A DNA stretch of 64,000 nt, from assembly GCA_009617715.1 (NCBI GenBank), contig VTFK01000015.1, forward strand, positions 558,001-622,000, written 5' to 3'. Under the pieces are notes generated by a model. That model was not told the DNA's origin, ran no database searches, and saw only the letters and a program-made list of their open reading frames with translations. Source of the stretch: Plectrocnemia conspersa (lineage: Eukaryota; Arthropoda; Insecta; Trichoptera; Polycentropodidae). Made by a program: the position numbers and the translations under genes. This document shows, piece after piece, positions 13,700 to 28,358 of the stretch (position 1 is its first letter; the number at the start of each line of letters is the position of its first letter).

Positions 13700-14014
13700 A
13701 CACTTGATATTTCAATATTGTTTATTGCAAAAAATATGCATGCCTTGTACATAAATTAAGGCAAACAAATTATCGTAAAACTTTCATATTTAAAATTTAA
13801 ACATTTCACATTAACATTAATTCGAATACTCTTTCTTACGAAGCGATTGTTTGTTATACTTTGTGGGTTTTTTTATTTGTTATATTTACTTACATGTCTC
13901 GTATTCGTTTTACAACCTACGACCCTTGGCGCGGACGATAACGCTGTTTTAATATTCTCATTATCATTCAACAAATCACAGCTAATGGAACTCCTCTAAT
14001 CACGAACGGATGGA
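13700..14014 (-). promoter_or_regulatory. Probable 3' UTR of the Dpr gene with poly(A) signals
   Basis: Follows the TGA at 14015. On the minus strand AATAAA occurs at 13872-13877 and again at 13721-13726. The second is followed within about 20-30 nt by a GT-rich stretch (AAGTGTTTG), the better cleavage-site context, so the transcript probably ends near 13700. The end is inferred from signals only. Confidence 0.45.
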
Positions 14015-14142
14015 TCATCTCTGCAACATCTCAGAAGTAGCCAATTTCTTATAGATGACGGTGAATATAGAAAATAGGAGTAGATGAAAAATGTTCACTG
14101 CATGCCTTGATGAACCAGTTTGCATAGCTTCAGGTCTCTCTC
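14015..14142 (-). CDS. dpr6/dpr10: Dpr-family gene, terminal coding exon (C-terminal tail and stop)
   Basis: Last coding exon. The acceptor is a T-rich tract ending TTTTACAG before 14142, and two bases complete the phase-1 codon left by the 28190 donor, giving HVLN-G-ERPEAMQTGSS. The ...NGE(H/R)P(A/E)AMQTGSS junction is a hallmark just after Ig2 in Dpr proteins and confirms the join. The remaining residues hold a hydrophobic run, VNIFHLLLFSIFTVIY, then about a dozen polar or charged residues (KKLATSEMLQR) and TGA at 14015-14017. The run could be a transmembrane helix with a tiny cytoplasmic tail or a GPI-attachment signal; the charged end favours the former but does not settle it. The tail is short, and other C-terminal exons could exist as alternative isoforms. 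Confidence 0.9.
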
Positions 14143-15343
14143 CTGTAAAATAAAAATAAAAACATTGGTTATTTTAATTGAAATAGCTCTTCAAATTATT
14201 TATTTAACAATTTTATTCATACATAATTTTCTGTAAATATTTTTATTAATTAAATTCGTTTTAAACGAGTACCTTTTATATTATTCATATTTAAAATGGT
14301 GAAAACGCTTCTTTAATAATTTACACTGCATATAAATACAGTCATTAACGGATACTTAAATAATAAAACTTTGTATGAAATTTATTTTATCACGTAAAAT
14401 ATATAATTGTTTATGGCTTCAAAAAGTTATATAATTTTGTATTACTTTTTTTTTAAATGTTGTAATTATTATGAGATAAATATTAGTTTAAAAGCATTGA
14501 AAACAACAAAATAAATTGATATTTAAAACTTATGATAAATGGCTAAAAATATACCAGTAACTAATAATCCTTTGAGTAGTGAGTTAAATTATACACATTT
14601 AATTTGTTACTATACTCCTGGGAGTGAGTTAATTTTATGTATTAATAATAATAATTATGTAAATATTTTATATTTGAATAGAAAAATCTGTGATTCTCAA
14701 CGTTTTTTTTGCTTTGATTTATTTTACCATTTTTTGTATTAGTATGTTTCAATTATTTATTTTAACATTTTTCTAATATTAAATTTCGGTAATTTATTAT
14801 ATAATATTAGGCTTTTGTGACTTTTTTTAATCAATACAAAAGCTTTCGATATTTTTTATAAAATTATTATAAAATATATTTTGTTATGTTAATTTATTTT
14901 CTACTCTTCAATTTATTCGTATTACTTTCTATAGAAATCATTTACATTATTCTAAATTTTAAAAAAATATTATATAATTATATTATTTTTTCAGTTATAT
15001 ATATTTAAATATATAATTATTTTGGGTGCCTCAAAACAGTGTAAAATCGACCGCCGTACATGTACGGCGATACTGCTGTAAAGGTTATTAGTGCTTGCAT
15101 TTTAACTGGCGATTAATGTGTCTTGTTTTATTTTATTTACAGAACGAATTTTATTGCATCATACATAATTATTGAACAGAATAAGGTATCACGAACCTCA
15201 AATAAAAATACTAATAATACTATCAATATTTTTACACAAGCTTTTTAAGACATATTTTTTATGTGATTATCGACCTATTAGTTAACAATATTTAAATGAC
15301 TACTTTTACAAGCAAAATGTAGTTTATGATCTATCAGATAGAA

Positions 15344-17735
<2,392 letters not shown>

Positions 17736-20528
17736 AGATAGAACGTACAAAGTAAAAACCATATTTCTAATTAATTTTTTGCAAGAAGTTTTACCTCTAA
17801 AAAAGATTTTCACTATATTTATAAATAGATGTTCTACTTTTGAAAAACGACTTTGAAATGTCTTCATTTAAAATGATGAGTACAATCATTTTCAATTATT
17901 ATGTCGGAATCAGTTATAATACAAACATATTTTTATATTATACATATTTACATATTAACAATAATGTGATTATTTTTTTTTATAAATATATTATTAAATA
18001 TAAAGGTATATTTGAATAATGTTTCTATGAAAAATATGATTACCCACTATCTCTTATCTGGAGCTTATTTATCAAATGAAAATAATTATATTTCCTCTTT
18101 ATACAGAAACATCATAATTAACACGTAAACTAATAAGGTCTGAAAGCCACAGCTGTAATAACTAATTAGTTCAGACGCGGCTTTGTGTCGGTCACTAAAA
18201 TATGAGCATTATTCGCAATAGATGGACCGTGAGATGAATAAAGTTAGTTCTGACAGAACCATTATGAATACCGACCCAAATGACGTGTCCAGCGTATATA
18301 TATGAATTATGTCCCAAAGGCGAGCAAAGATCAATACTGATATCGAAGCAATTAAACAAACACAAAAGCTTTGCAGGTCTTTTACATCTACAGCTTTCGC
18401 AAACTATACACAGGAAGCGCTTCTGGGCTGCTTAAAGTGCAAACAAGTGCATAGTTACAGTGGTTTCACTTAATAGCTCAAAGTTAAAATAATTACGCTC
18501 AAATTATATTAACTTGCGAAACATTTTGAACATTAATTACAAAATAGCGGCGCTTGAAAATACGACTTAATTAATTTCTCCTGTAATCTCGCAAAAAAAT
18601 CTTTCTCAAAAAGCTCAACAAAGTTTTGTTGTTGTAAGAGCATAAATTAATTAAAGATTAGTTGCTCTCAGCTAGATTTATAATTCATATTTATTAATTT
18701 ATGAATGGCTTTACACAATACAGGATGGCGAAAGTAAAACCAATTTTTAAATGCTTTTCGTGCTACTTAAAAAACAAATAGATAACAATAGTTTTATATT
18801 AGGTTAAAACCTATCAATTAAACTCGGTACTGACTTAGAAATAAATTGACACTTTAATTATCTAATTCACATTTTAATAACTTTTTAGATTTGTTCCAAA
18901 AGTTAATTAGTCTTAATTGCTCACAATATTTATAAGCTAATAGTATATTAATTACAAAAAATTAAAACAGGTTTAATTTAACGAGCGTATGCATTTCTGT
19001 AACATAATATCTATAATTTTCGATACAATAACCTATATTATCCTCCGAAAGAAATCACTAACGCTTAAAGCGTCAGATTCTATCAAAAACACAATACTTT
19101 TCCATCGTGTTTACTCAAATATCACGAATCGAATTCGAAAGATACACGCCTTCGCCTGCAGAAACAAATATACACTATCTTATTATCTATATTCCTTACA
19201 GCAAAACGTCGTGCCTAATATTTATCTCCCATTTGAAGGGAAAAACGCGATTTTTATATATAATTTATCTCTCTTTTTATTGATTTTAGAAACATGGGTA
19301 TGTATGTAGTTTGGGCCCTAGGCGCCGACTAAGAGTATTTTGTGTTTGTGTGTCTATACTATGTTTTATTGCGTTTGTATCATTCGTTGATTATTTATTT
19401 TTCGTCTCTGAGAAATTCCACCTTTTGCTTTGCGCTCATCTGAGGGCGAAATCCGCCCTTAGGGATAGGAAATAACGAAATTAACAAAAATTCTCGACGT
19501 TCGAATTTTCCCTGGGCGTGTTTCATATTATCACTAAATAATACACAGAGGCATACTAACAAGGGACATGTGTATAGGGTGTGATATAAAAGTATAAGGA
19601 CTTAAAAAAGCAATAAAAAAAACAATTACAGGATTAATAAAGTATTTAAACGGCATATGTTTAAACAGATAAAGTCCTACAAGCTAAAATTAGGGTTAAA
19701 AAATACAAAAAATTGTTAATAAAAGTGAAATAAAGTTCAGAGCTTATCGATAAAATAAAAAATAAAAATTTCCAATGGCATGACATTACTATATTTAAAA
19801 AAAATATACTTGCTTTATAAAATCAATAAAAAACATAATTATTAAAGAATATATATCATCCCTAGTGAAAAAGCTATAAAAGTTGAAATCATATCATTGT
19901 ACTAGCGCCTGCCTGATAAATTATATTTTTAATGGTAAAAATATATGTATCTACTATTCCAGTTTTTTTCTATTTCTATATTCCAGGGGTAGGGGCAAAA
20001 GTTGGCCAGTCAGTGATTGTTTTTTTTATTTTTTTGAGTTCATTATGATTTACAGTACATTAAATGATTTTCTGGCCAAATTCAAGGGAGGACAACTACC
20101 CTCGCCTGCCCCTCCCCACAAATTACGTCCCTGCTCTAGCGTGTGGAGAACTAACGTCCTATATATATTAAGGGGGAAAAGGAGTAAAGAGAGAGTTGAA
20201 CGAATATGATGATTTTATTATATTAATTAGTTACTTACTGGAATAAATTTTCGACACTTAAAACGTAAAGATACTGAAAAAATATTATGAAGAAAAAAAT
20301 AAATTCAAATTTTGCAACTTAAAAATAAGTATGATTTGTTTATTTATAAATATATGAGGTAAGAGATTTATATATATTATATAAGATATTTTAGGTATAA
20401 TTTAAAATAATAAAAAATAATTTGATATTTAATTTCTTACTGAAAATAATAAATATAAAGAAATTTAGTTAAATTATATTTATAAATAATGAACGATGTT
20501 AGGTTATGATTATGGTATATTTATTTAC

Positions 20529-20700
20529 CAGTCGCGTACGATGAGATCGTTTCCTTTCGCTCGCTCGCGTGTTAAGTGACGAGAGTGAGTGAGATAAGGG
20601 CGTGCGTTACATGCGTTCCGCACGCCCACTTTTTCTCACTCGCTCTTGTTACTTAACACGCGAGCAAGCGAAAGGGAATGTAACTCGTCGTACGCGCTTG
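20529..20700. mobile_element. Foldback MITE copy 1 (full length, 172 bp)
   Basis: Nearly the whole element is an inverted repeat with arms of about 80 bp. It starts CAGTCGCGTACGA and ends TCGTACGCGCTTG, with the arm sequence TTTCGCTCGCTCGCGTGTTA and its complement inside. The centre is a GGGCGTGCG...CGCACGCCC palindrome. Family members are listed below. The flanking 8-mers do not match here. It is non-coding; the short frame through it is chance. Confidence 0.88.
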
Positions 20701-23424
20701 CTTAAAACATTATTAACTACAAAAAGAGCGTGGATGTGTGAATTTAGAAATACAGAAAATCGTTATTATAAGTGTAATAAAGTTTAGAGCTTTTTATTCA
20801 AATTAAAAATAAATAGACATTATAATTCTTAATTTCAAATAATATTGCACTTGATTATTGACAAAGAGATGCATTTTTTTAAGCTTATTGTGCTAAAATA
20901 TTTTAGTTCGGTCAAAGACAAAGACTAGAACATTATATTTGTTTAAATGTCAACTAAATTTATATTTAACATATATTATAAAGAAATTTTAATCTGGATA
21001 TAATGGTGATAATACATATAAGGCTCTAACTAAAAAATATATTTATCAAAAACGATTGGTAAGAGAATAATAAATTTACAATAAGTAAGGTTGGTTTTAT
21101 CTACAATTAAACCTGCGTCTACTCGAATTGGAATAAATTCTTGGTTGAAAATGTTTCACTGATTATAAATTATTTTAACGTACATGTTTGTAATATAATA
21201 GCTTGACTAGAATTAAACTTACTCTAATAATTTATTTCAATAATTAAAATAAAGCATCTTTAAAAATATACGATTTCAGAATCATTCACTATTTTTTTTA
21301 GAAAATAGTATAACAGACTATAAAAAGGTTGAATTTTGTGACAAATAACTGTTCATTCCTTTTATTTATACGTTTTATTTTGGTAAAATATAATATATAT
21401 TCAGGTTGTATTGATAAGTATAATTTTAAGAAAAATAAAATATTAAAAAAAATCATTTTGTATTGTTCTTATAATAAATTAAAAATAACCATAACTTATT
21501 TGAGAATTCTCGAAAAATACAGGAAACAATTACTAACAAACAACTAAAACCAATTATTTTGTATAAATATAATCATATTTATTATAATTTAATATAAATA
21601 TATATTTTGTAATTAAATAATAAGCAATTTTGTAGTAGCGTTTTTTTCTGATATATAATATAAAAAAGAGGTGCCTTGAAATAAATTAGAAATATACAAT
21701 ATATCATTGTTAATCGCAATTAATAAAATATATCGATAAATGTTATGAAAACTTTGACAAATAATCATAGTTTTAATAATGGAATATTAATAAACAAGAC
21801 GAAAGTACTCTTTCGTAACTATGTTTCATGACTGATTTCTTTACTACTAAGATCAGTCTATGAACTTTTGTGTCGTAATAACTGTGCACATTTGTACATA
21901 TGATAAAAACATTTTACTGAAATACTACCATCATTTTCGGGACTAAGCTCGCTCCTGACAGTTGCCATGATAATGAAAGATTCTTGCGAAATTACCGCGA
22001 CACGCGCTGTCATCCTCGCAAAAGAAGGCGTTACTCGAATAAATCACTATAACAAACATATATCATGCGAATGGCAATTTATGAAATTCCGCGCAAAATA
22101 AATAAACATATTTTTTTTCCATATGGGAAAGCTCGCTTTGACGTTTTGATTAAATACGCAACAATTTCCCGTCGTTACTTTGATATGTTAAATATGTTTT
22201 TCATTCATCACCAAAGCAATACAAAGTGTCAGATAAAAATGTAAACATAAATTTGACAGATGTCATTCGACAACGTGGCTCACAGCGCCAATAAGATATG
22301 TGCATCTTTAAAATAGTGCTTCCTAAGCCTTTACACCAACATTTGGAAAAAATACGACCCACGCCTCTCTTGATTCTGGCTTTAGCTATGAGTTGACATA
22401 TTTTAGGAGTGGTAAAAAAGTGGTAAGCTATCCATATAATTTTTCATCAGATTATTAGCGAATGTAATTGCAAAGCATGTAATTCAAAGCTTAATACTAT
22501 AAAAGCTTTGTGTGACTATTCATAAATATTTAAAAATATTTGCGATTATATTTTACATGTGAAGCTCAGGTCTCAGGTTCCAAAAGCTAATTTAATATTT
22601 ATATGGTATATTACAAAAATGTTCTTTCAGTTTAAGACCCTGTGTTACTATTAAATATTATGCTATGTTTTAATCCATCTTTGTCAAAAAATATGAACCT
22701 AAATTTCAAGTAATAAACTCGCACCTTCCCATAGAATCTGTCCATAGCTCTCCTGGGTAAGCGTACATAACAGATTAAAAACCTCTGCTTTAAACACTTT
22801 CGTCTTTTCAAAACAGGGTTTAATTAAAATTTCGTAGGCCCTTGGGCTGTGAAGCTCCTAGAAATGTTTTCAGAAGCAAAAACATTAAAGAAAAATTAAA
22901 TTTTAAATACAGGGCTAAAAATATATTATCTTCAAAAAGCCTCACGAGCTAAAAATACTAAAAAAAATGACATCTGCCGCTTTTAAAAAAACCTAGGCTA
23001 ATCTAGAAAAAGTTTAATTGATATATTTTAACACAATTTAGTTAGTATATAAATGTAAAAATATTCACCTACTACATATAATTTTTATATATAATTTTAT
23101 AAATTTGAGCATGTGGTATTAAAAACATAACCTTAGCTACAAGTCAAACATGAAGAAATGGGTTTCCTCTAAATTTCAATAATAGGGTGGAAGCTCTCAA
23201 TCGTCTCTGGTAGTCCATTGTTAGCAATTTGTAAACACAAATTGAGAATAAATTAAATTTGGTAGCACGAAATTTCAATCGTACTGTGGGTATAAAATAT
23301 TTTTTCATGCGTAATTATTCATGAGAAATATTCTGCGGAAGTATATAAAGAGCCCCTAGCGGTACTTATATTCTCCGCTAAAATACCACTCAACGGCGAG
23401 AGAAATGGGTCAGATGAAAAAAAT

Positions 23425-23495
23425 CTTTGCGGTAGCTGGACAACCAGTAGCCAAGCGGTTAGCGATCAGACTATTGTCAACTGTCAGTAGATTTA
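23425..23495 (+). repeat. Possible tRNA-related fragment with consensus A box
   Basis: TAGCCAAGCGGTTAGCG (about 23448-23465) fits the internal A-box consensus of tRNA/SINE promoters, and ATCAGACTATTGTCAACTG follows where an anticodon arm would be. No B box follows, so this would be a truncated SINE head or coincidence. Confidence 0.3.
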
Positions 23496-23924
23496 TTTAT
23501 TTATAGCATATCTAAAAGTCATGATTTGACAGGTTTCATATGGTTTTTATACATTTTTTTATGTACATATACATATTATATGACAGCATAAATATACACT
23601 CATACACAAACACCTATTATTATTAAAAATGCACACGAAATGTTCAAGTTACACTAATGTTATATTCATTCAAAGGCCACTCGCTTAGTAATTACCAAAG
23701 ACTTGTATGGGTATTTTAAGACTAAATTACATATCCTTATTTAAACAAAATTTTAATAAAAAAATAAACTTTGTTTTTAGAAACATAATCACATAAAAAT
23801 ATGTACCAAATGGTCAATAAGAACCCTGATTATATTAATCTCTAGTTACAAGTACTTCGTTGAGATAAAATAATTCATTAATAAATCAAGGGCTCAAGTT
23901 TTCAAACCCTCCTTTAACCTTAAA

Positions 23925-23974
23925 TTATAAACTTTATTTTACAAAATTATAATTTTGTGAAGTAAAGTTTATAA
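23925..23974. repeat. Near-perfect 50-bp palindrome
   Basis: Two adjoining 25-bp arms, TTATAAACTTTA...CAAAATTA and its complement, with 23 of 25 positions paired and no loop. It ends 13 bp before a foldback MITE. Confidence 0.85.
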
Positions 23975-23987
23975 CGGATGTTTTAAG

Positions 23988-24113
23988 CAGGCGCGTACGG
24001 TGAGATACATTCTCTTTCGCTCGCTCGCGTGTTAAGTGACGAGAGTGAGTGAAAGATAATGGCGTGCGTTACATGCGTTCCGCACCCCTTCTTTTTCTCA
24101 CCATACGCGCCTG
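23988..24113. mobile_element. Foldback MITE copy 2 (126 bp, right arm mostly deleted)
   Basis: Starts CAGGCGCGTACGGTGAGA and ends TCTCACCATACGCGCCTG. The left arm and the GCGTGCGTTACATGCGTTC centre are kept, while most of the right arm is missing. No clear target duplication. It lies 13 bp from a 50-bp palindrome. Confidence 0.88.
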
Positions 24114-24637
24114 AATACCAGGTAATTAGAACTATTCGAATATCAAATAATAAATGACAAAATATTTAAATATATTCGAATATTTAAAAAGACAAAAAAA
24201 TTAATTATATGATTATTTTTCTTTGTTATTAAAAACGCTAAAATATGGTATTTTTAAAATAATTTAAAAAAATAATATAGCATCTAAAGTATCAAACCAA
24301 AACCGTCGAAAATACCCATTTTGTGTCGGCTTTAAATTTGTTCAGATTTTAAGTAAATTCGTTGCAACATTAAAGGCGTGACCTTATACATTATAACGAA
24401 GTAAACACAATTAACAACTACTGATCAAGTAGTGAGACACCAAATTAAAAAATATTTCGTACATCAATTGCAAATATTTTATTATATAAGTCACTATGCA
24501 TGACCTAGCTCGATTTTTTATGAAAACCTAGTCTGTGGTGGCTTATAATGTATTTATAGTGTATTGCTATGATAATGAGACGCTTCTGATCATATAGCAT
24601 TATTTTATTGATATTGTTGCTATAATTATCATTAGTT

Positions 24638-24938
24638 TATGTCGTAAAATAGTTAGCAGCAGTATATTTCATTCCGCGGCAGAGTTCACGGACTGTGCGA
24701 CAGCTGTTTCGGTTGGTGGTTCGCGGTCAAGGCATTGGCTTTTAGCCTCGGATATTAGATATCGGACTACAATAAATTCTTCGGCACGCAAGCCGATCAT
24801 AATCTATATTGGAATTAAGTCTTTGCTTGTTAGCTCTCAAGAAATAATTTCGGTCTTCTTTTCTTCTAGTCGCTGTCCCCTGAGCTCTGGAGATGGGCCT
24901 TTTAATATCTGTCTTTTACGACTCTGTATTCTGTGACA
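24638..24938. mobile_element. Possible small solo LTR
   Basis: A roughly 300-bp block, richer in GC than its flanks, starting TGTCGTAAAATAG and ending TTCTGTGACA, so it has TG...CA ends with a short inverted TGTC/GACA. The candidate 4-bp flanks are TTTA and TATA (3 of 4). AATAAA is present internally. No primer-binding site or coding region. Weak evidence. Confidence 0.25.
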
Positions 24939-25400
24939 TATATAATTTAGTGTTGCCATTTTACTATTTAATAAACTTTTACAGTTGTATTCTTATTTTA
25001 AAAATGCATATTTTAATTGAATTAGTATTAAGGTAGAACCACATTATTTTTTATGGTTTATTGTTTCGTAATAAATCGTTAGACGCAAAATATTCCAAAT
25101 TTTCAAATACAAATATTATTGGTAAACAGTAATGGACCTAAATTTTATACCTGCAGTACACACAAACTAGCTAAATATTTTCCGGAACATGAAGAAGCTA
25201 TCAAACCGAATGAAAACCTGAAGTTACTCAATTTACAGAGAAGTTTTAGCTCAAGCGCTGTTTGATAATCGGAGAACACGTTGACGTATAAGGACACCTT
25301 ATCGATTCAACCATTATCAATAAAAAAAATCTTCATTGATTATAAATATACCGTAAAGAATCTATAAAATTTAACTTTTGGCTATTTGCGGTTCTCCGGC

Positions 25401-25429
25401 GTATAAAATGCCGCTAGCGGCTTTTATAC
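25401..25429. repeat. Hairpin around CTAG
   Basis: GTATAAAATGCCG-CTAG-CGGCTTTTATAC: 12 paired positions with a one-base bulge. Confidence 0.7.
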
Positions 25430-28189
25430 ACTTTCAATATTGAATTTCGCGAATATTCGCCAGAACCTTGTTTACATAATAATCTATTTTAATGAACAAA
25501 TTGATTTTATTTCTCCGAGAAAATGGAAGTCAACCCAAAATGTAAATACATATATTTTTGCAATTCAATTTTTACGAACGATAATTCGGCGTCACTCAAT
25601 TTACTTTCATTTGCATTCGCGAAAGAGAAAATATGTTGTTTTTAAAAATGAATTTATCGAATTTTATTCGAAGAAACGAACGTTTCCTTATCTTGTTCTG
25701 TTTAATTTAATATAAACTAAGGCGGAACAGGGGGCGAGCGAAAAGCTTTCAAAATTTTCTAAAAATTAAAATAAACATCGAATAAATAAATAGAATTCGA
25801 CAATGTTAACAAACACTTTTGAAAGATGTTAAATTAATAATTAATTCTCTGGAGTATACTTAAAAAGTATTTTAAGCTTTAACAAGAACGATTTAAAACA
25901 TTGAATAAAAATATTATTTTTTCTACTATAATTATTGTACATATTAATATGTATAAATAACTATTTGCGTAATCTGGTTTTCCTTTAAATAAAATTCATA
26001 AAATTAAACAGCATACTCATAGTATAGTATATTTAGATACATAATATTCTTTAATAAATCAATCGTCTTAATTGCTAATTAACAAACTCTACAGTTGTTA
26101 ACTCAAATAACGACAAAAAAAGATTTGATCCTTTTTTTAATTTATTTGTATTGCTTCTCTTAGCTCCATAAAATAGTGTATATTATTAATAAATTTTAAT
26201 GACAATGGAACTTAAAATATTTACAATACGTCAGGATTAGTTGATATTCTAAGGACGTGAGAATTTCATAGCATATATTATATGTTAGAAATTTAGAAGC
26301 AATATAATATTGTTAAACTAAATTCACCCGAAATTCGCGTTCACTAATTTATACTTAAGTCTATCTATATACCTACTGTAGTTTGTGACTTGTATTTTAT
26401 TTATTATATAATGGTACGATTTTGTAATTAAATACATTTCTGTTAAACTTAGTTATATTGTGATTAAAAACAAATACTAATGTTTTTAAAAACCTTAAAA
26501 ATGGAACACTAGTAATATTTTATGCAGAACGCTTTGCTACATTTTCCTATGGTGATATAACTTTTGCTTTAATATCTTGTAAATAGTATGTTGAAATAAC
26601 TATGTAATAATAACAATTAAGAAATAGCTATTAAATTGGTTGTTAAAATCAATTCATAAGTATTACGTTTAAGGCCAAGAAATTGGGTTAAAGGCCAATG
26701 AACGAGCGCGCGGTCTGAAATAGCGCTATTTTTTTTAATTATCTAATAAATGCTTAATCGACGCTTTTGACTTTGATTTCGCTACCCTCAAAAGCTTACA
26801 TTGTATAATATACATTTTTCGGTAAAGTATTTTTTTCACTAGTAAAAATATAATTTATGTATATGATCTAATTATAAAAAAAATATTAGAGGAATTGGCA
26901 GAATAATACATGCAATTCATTACATTTTTATATAATACTATATTGAAAGTAGCATACTACCCTAATCAATGCAAACTACAAACATTTTATTCAAAGATTA
27001 AAACAAATATTGAAACAAGAAAACTTCATCCCTTATCACTTTTTTAATAATAATATGGTAAATGCTTATTTAAAAAAATATAAAATATAAAAAAGTATGC
27101 TTTATAGCTATAATTTTTGTAAATAAACCAAAAGCGAGTATATGTACGTGTCAAGTAAGAATTAAGGGCAGTTAAACAACCAGTTAAAATAAAAATATAT
27201 GCTTAGAAATACTTTCTAATTTTAGGTCGCTAACCGATACCTTGTTCTTAAATACAGGTTTGGTATGTTTATAGAGCCATGGTCTAGACCAGTGGCCTCG
27301 AAACTATTTTTATCGCATACCCTTGATATTATTATCATAGCTTAATTAATAAAATTCAAATGTATCTAAAAGAATGCGGGTTACTACTCATAAGTATTCA
27401 AGTGCATCGTAGCTTATTTTAAGTATTGAATAGACGACTAAAATAAAATACTAGCAGACCATATAAATATTTTTTAAATATTCCTACTACAAAAAGTGTA
27501 AAAATAGCTCTATTTTAAATTCAATAAAAACTATAGTCTGCATTAAAGCTTTTATACTAATTCACTAGATATCACTAGCCTTGTTACATAGTCAGTTTTA
27601 CACTAATGGTATTGTAAAATATGCTCCAATACTACCAACCTTTTAAATCTAAAAATTTTAGCCGCAAAACCTAACTAGGCGAGAAATATATTATGTAGAT
27701 TAAGAAATGTTTTTTTTTTTTCAAGAACACCAAAACATTTTTGACCCATTAACTACTATCACTCGTTATTGTTTTATGCTAATAGTTACGAATAACCATA
27801 AAACGGCCGCGTCCACAGCAGAAAAAAAAATCGTCTTATTTACCGACCTTCGGCCCGTTATGACCCGGAATAAGTCACATTTTATGTGTTGCCATTCACC
27901 CCCGTAGGCTATAAACCCTCTAGCGCCTCACCTTACCCCCACATGTATATAAAAATAATCTCTCATACATCAAAAAAAAAATATTATGTACGCCCAGCGC
28001 TACCTTTGCGACCTTCCACTTTATACCCAAATATGCGACATCCTAAATCGATCCGTGCGGATGGAATAAGGAAGCGGCGCCCTGATTTCTCGGGACGAGC
28101 CGTAAAGGTAACATCTTGAACGTGTAAAATTGATTCTTGGGGGTGTCGTAAAGCAAAAAGGGACAAAGGAGCAGGCGAAATTACCGTAC

Positions 28190-28358
28190 CGTTGAGCACG
28201 TGGACCCTCACGCTGGCCACGTCCGCGTTCGAAGGGCTGCAGGAATATTTGCCGGAGTCTGCCGCGGTGGCGTCCTGGATCAGCAGATAGGACGTGGTGG
28301 CCTCCCCCTTGTCGGTGATAACGGACACTCCGCCCCTCGAAGAGTCGTAACTTATCAC
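28190..28358 (-). CDS. dpr6/dpr10: Dpr-family gene, exon for second half of Ig domain 2
   Basis: Internal coding exon that completes Ig2. The acceptor TTTTGTCACCAG precedes GTG ATA AGT at 28358, in phase 0. The donor is AACG|GTACGG, in phase 1. The 56 codons contain VISYDSSRGGVSVIT, the TTSYLLIQ strand, the canonical DSGKYSC motif carrying the second Ig cysteine, and NADVASVRVHVLN, which is characteristic of the Dpr C-terminal Ig. Together with the upstream exon it makes a 297-nt module bounded by phase-1 introns, the usual symmetry of Ig-domain exons. A second possible donor lies 5 nt further on (GTAATT), but only the 28190 donor keeps the next exon in frame. The 169-bp exon is GC-rich against AT-rich flanks. 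Open frames extending past both splice sites are read-through. Confidence 0.96.

Noticed and set aside
14539..14742. 67-residue frame just inside the intron
   Set aside because: Asn/Tyr/Leu-rich chance frame in AT-rich DNA with no domain.
25440..25715. 91-residue frame after a hairpin
   Set aside because: Composition and lack of similarity match a chance AT-rich frame; no splice signals or homologous motif.
28185..28190. Alternative donor GTAATT 5 nt downstream of the chosen one
   Set aside because: It would put the terminal exon at 14142 out of frame; the 28190 donor gives the conserved NGERPEAMQTGSS junction.
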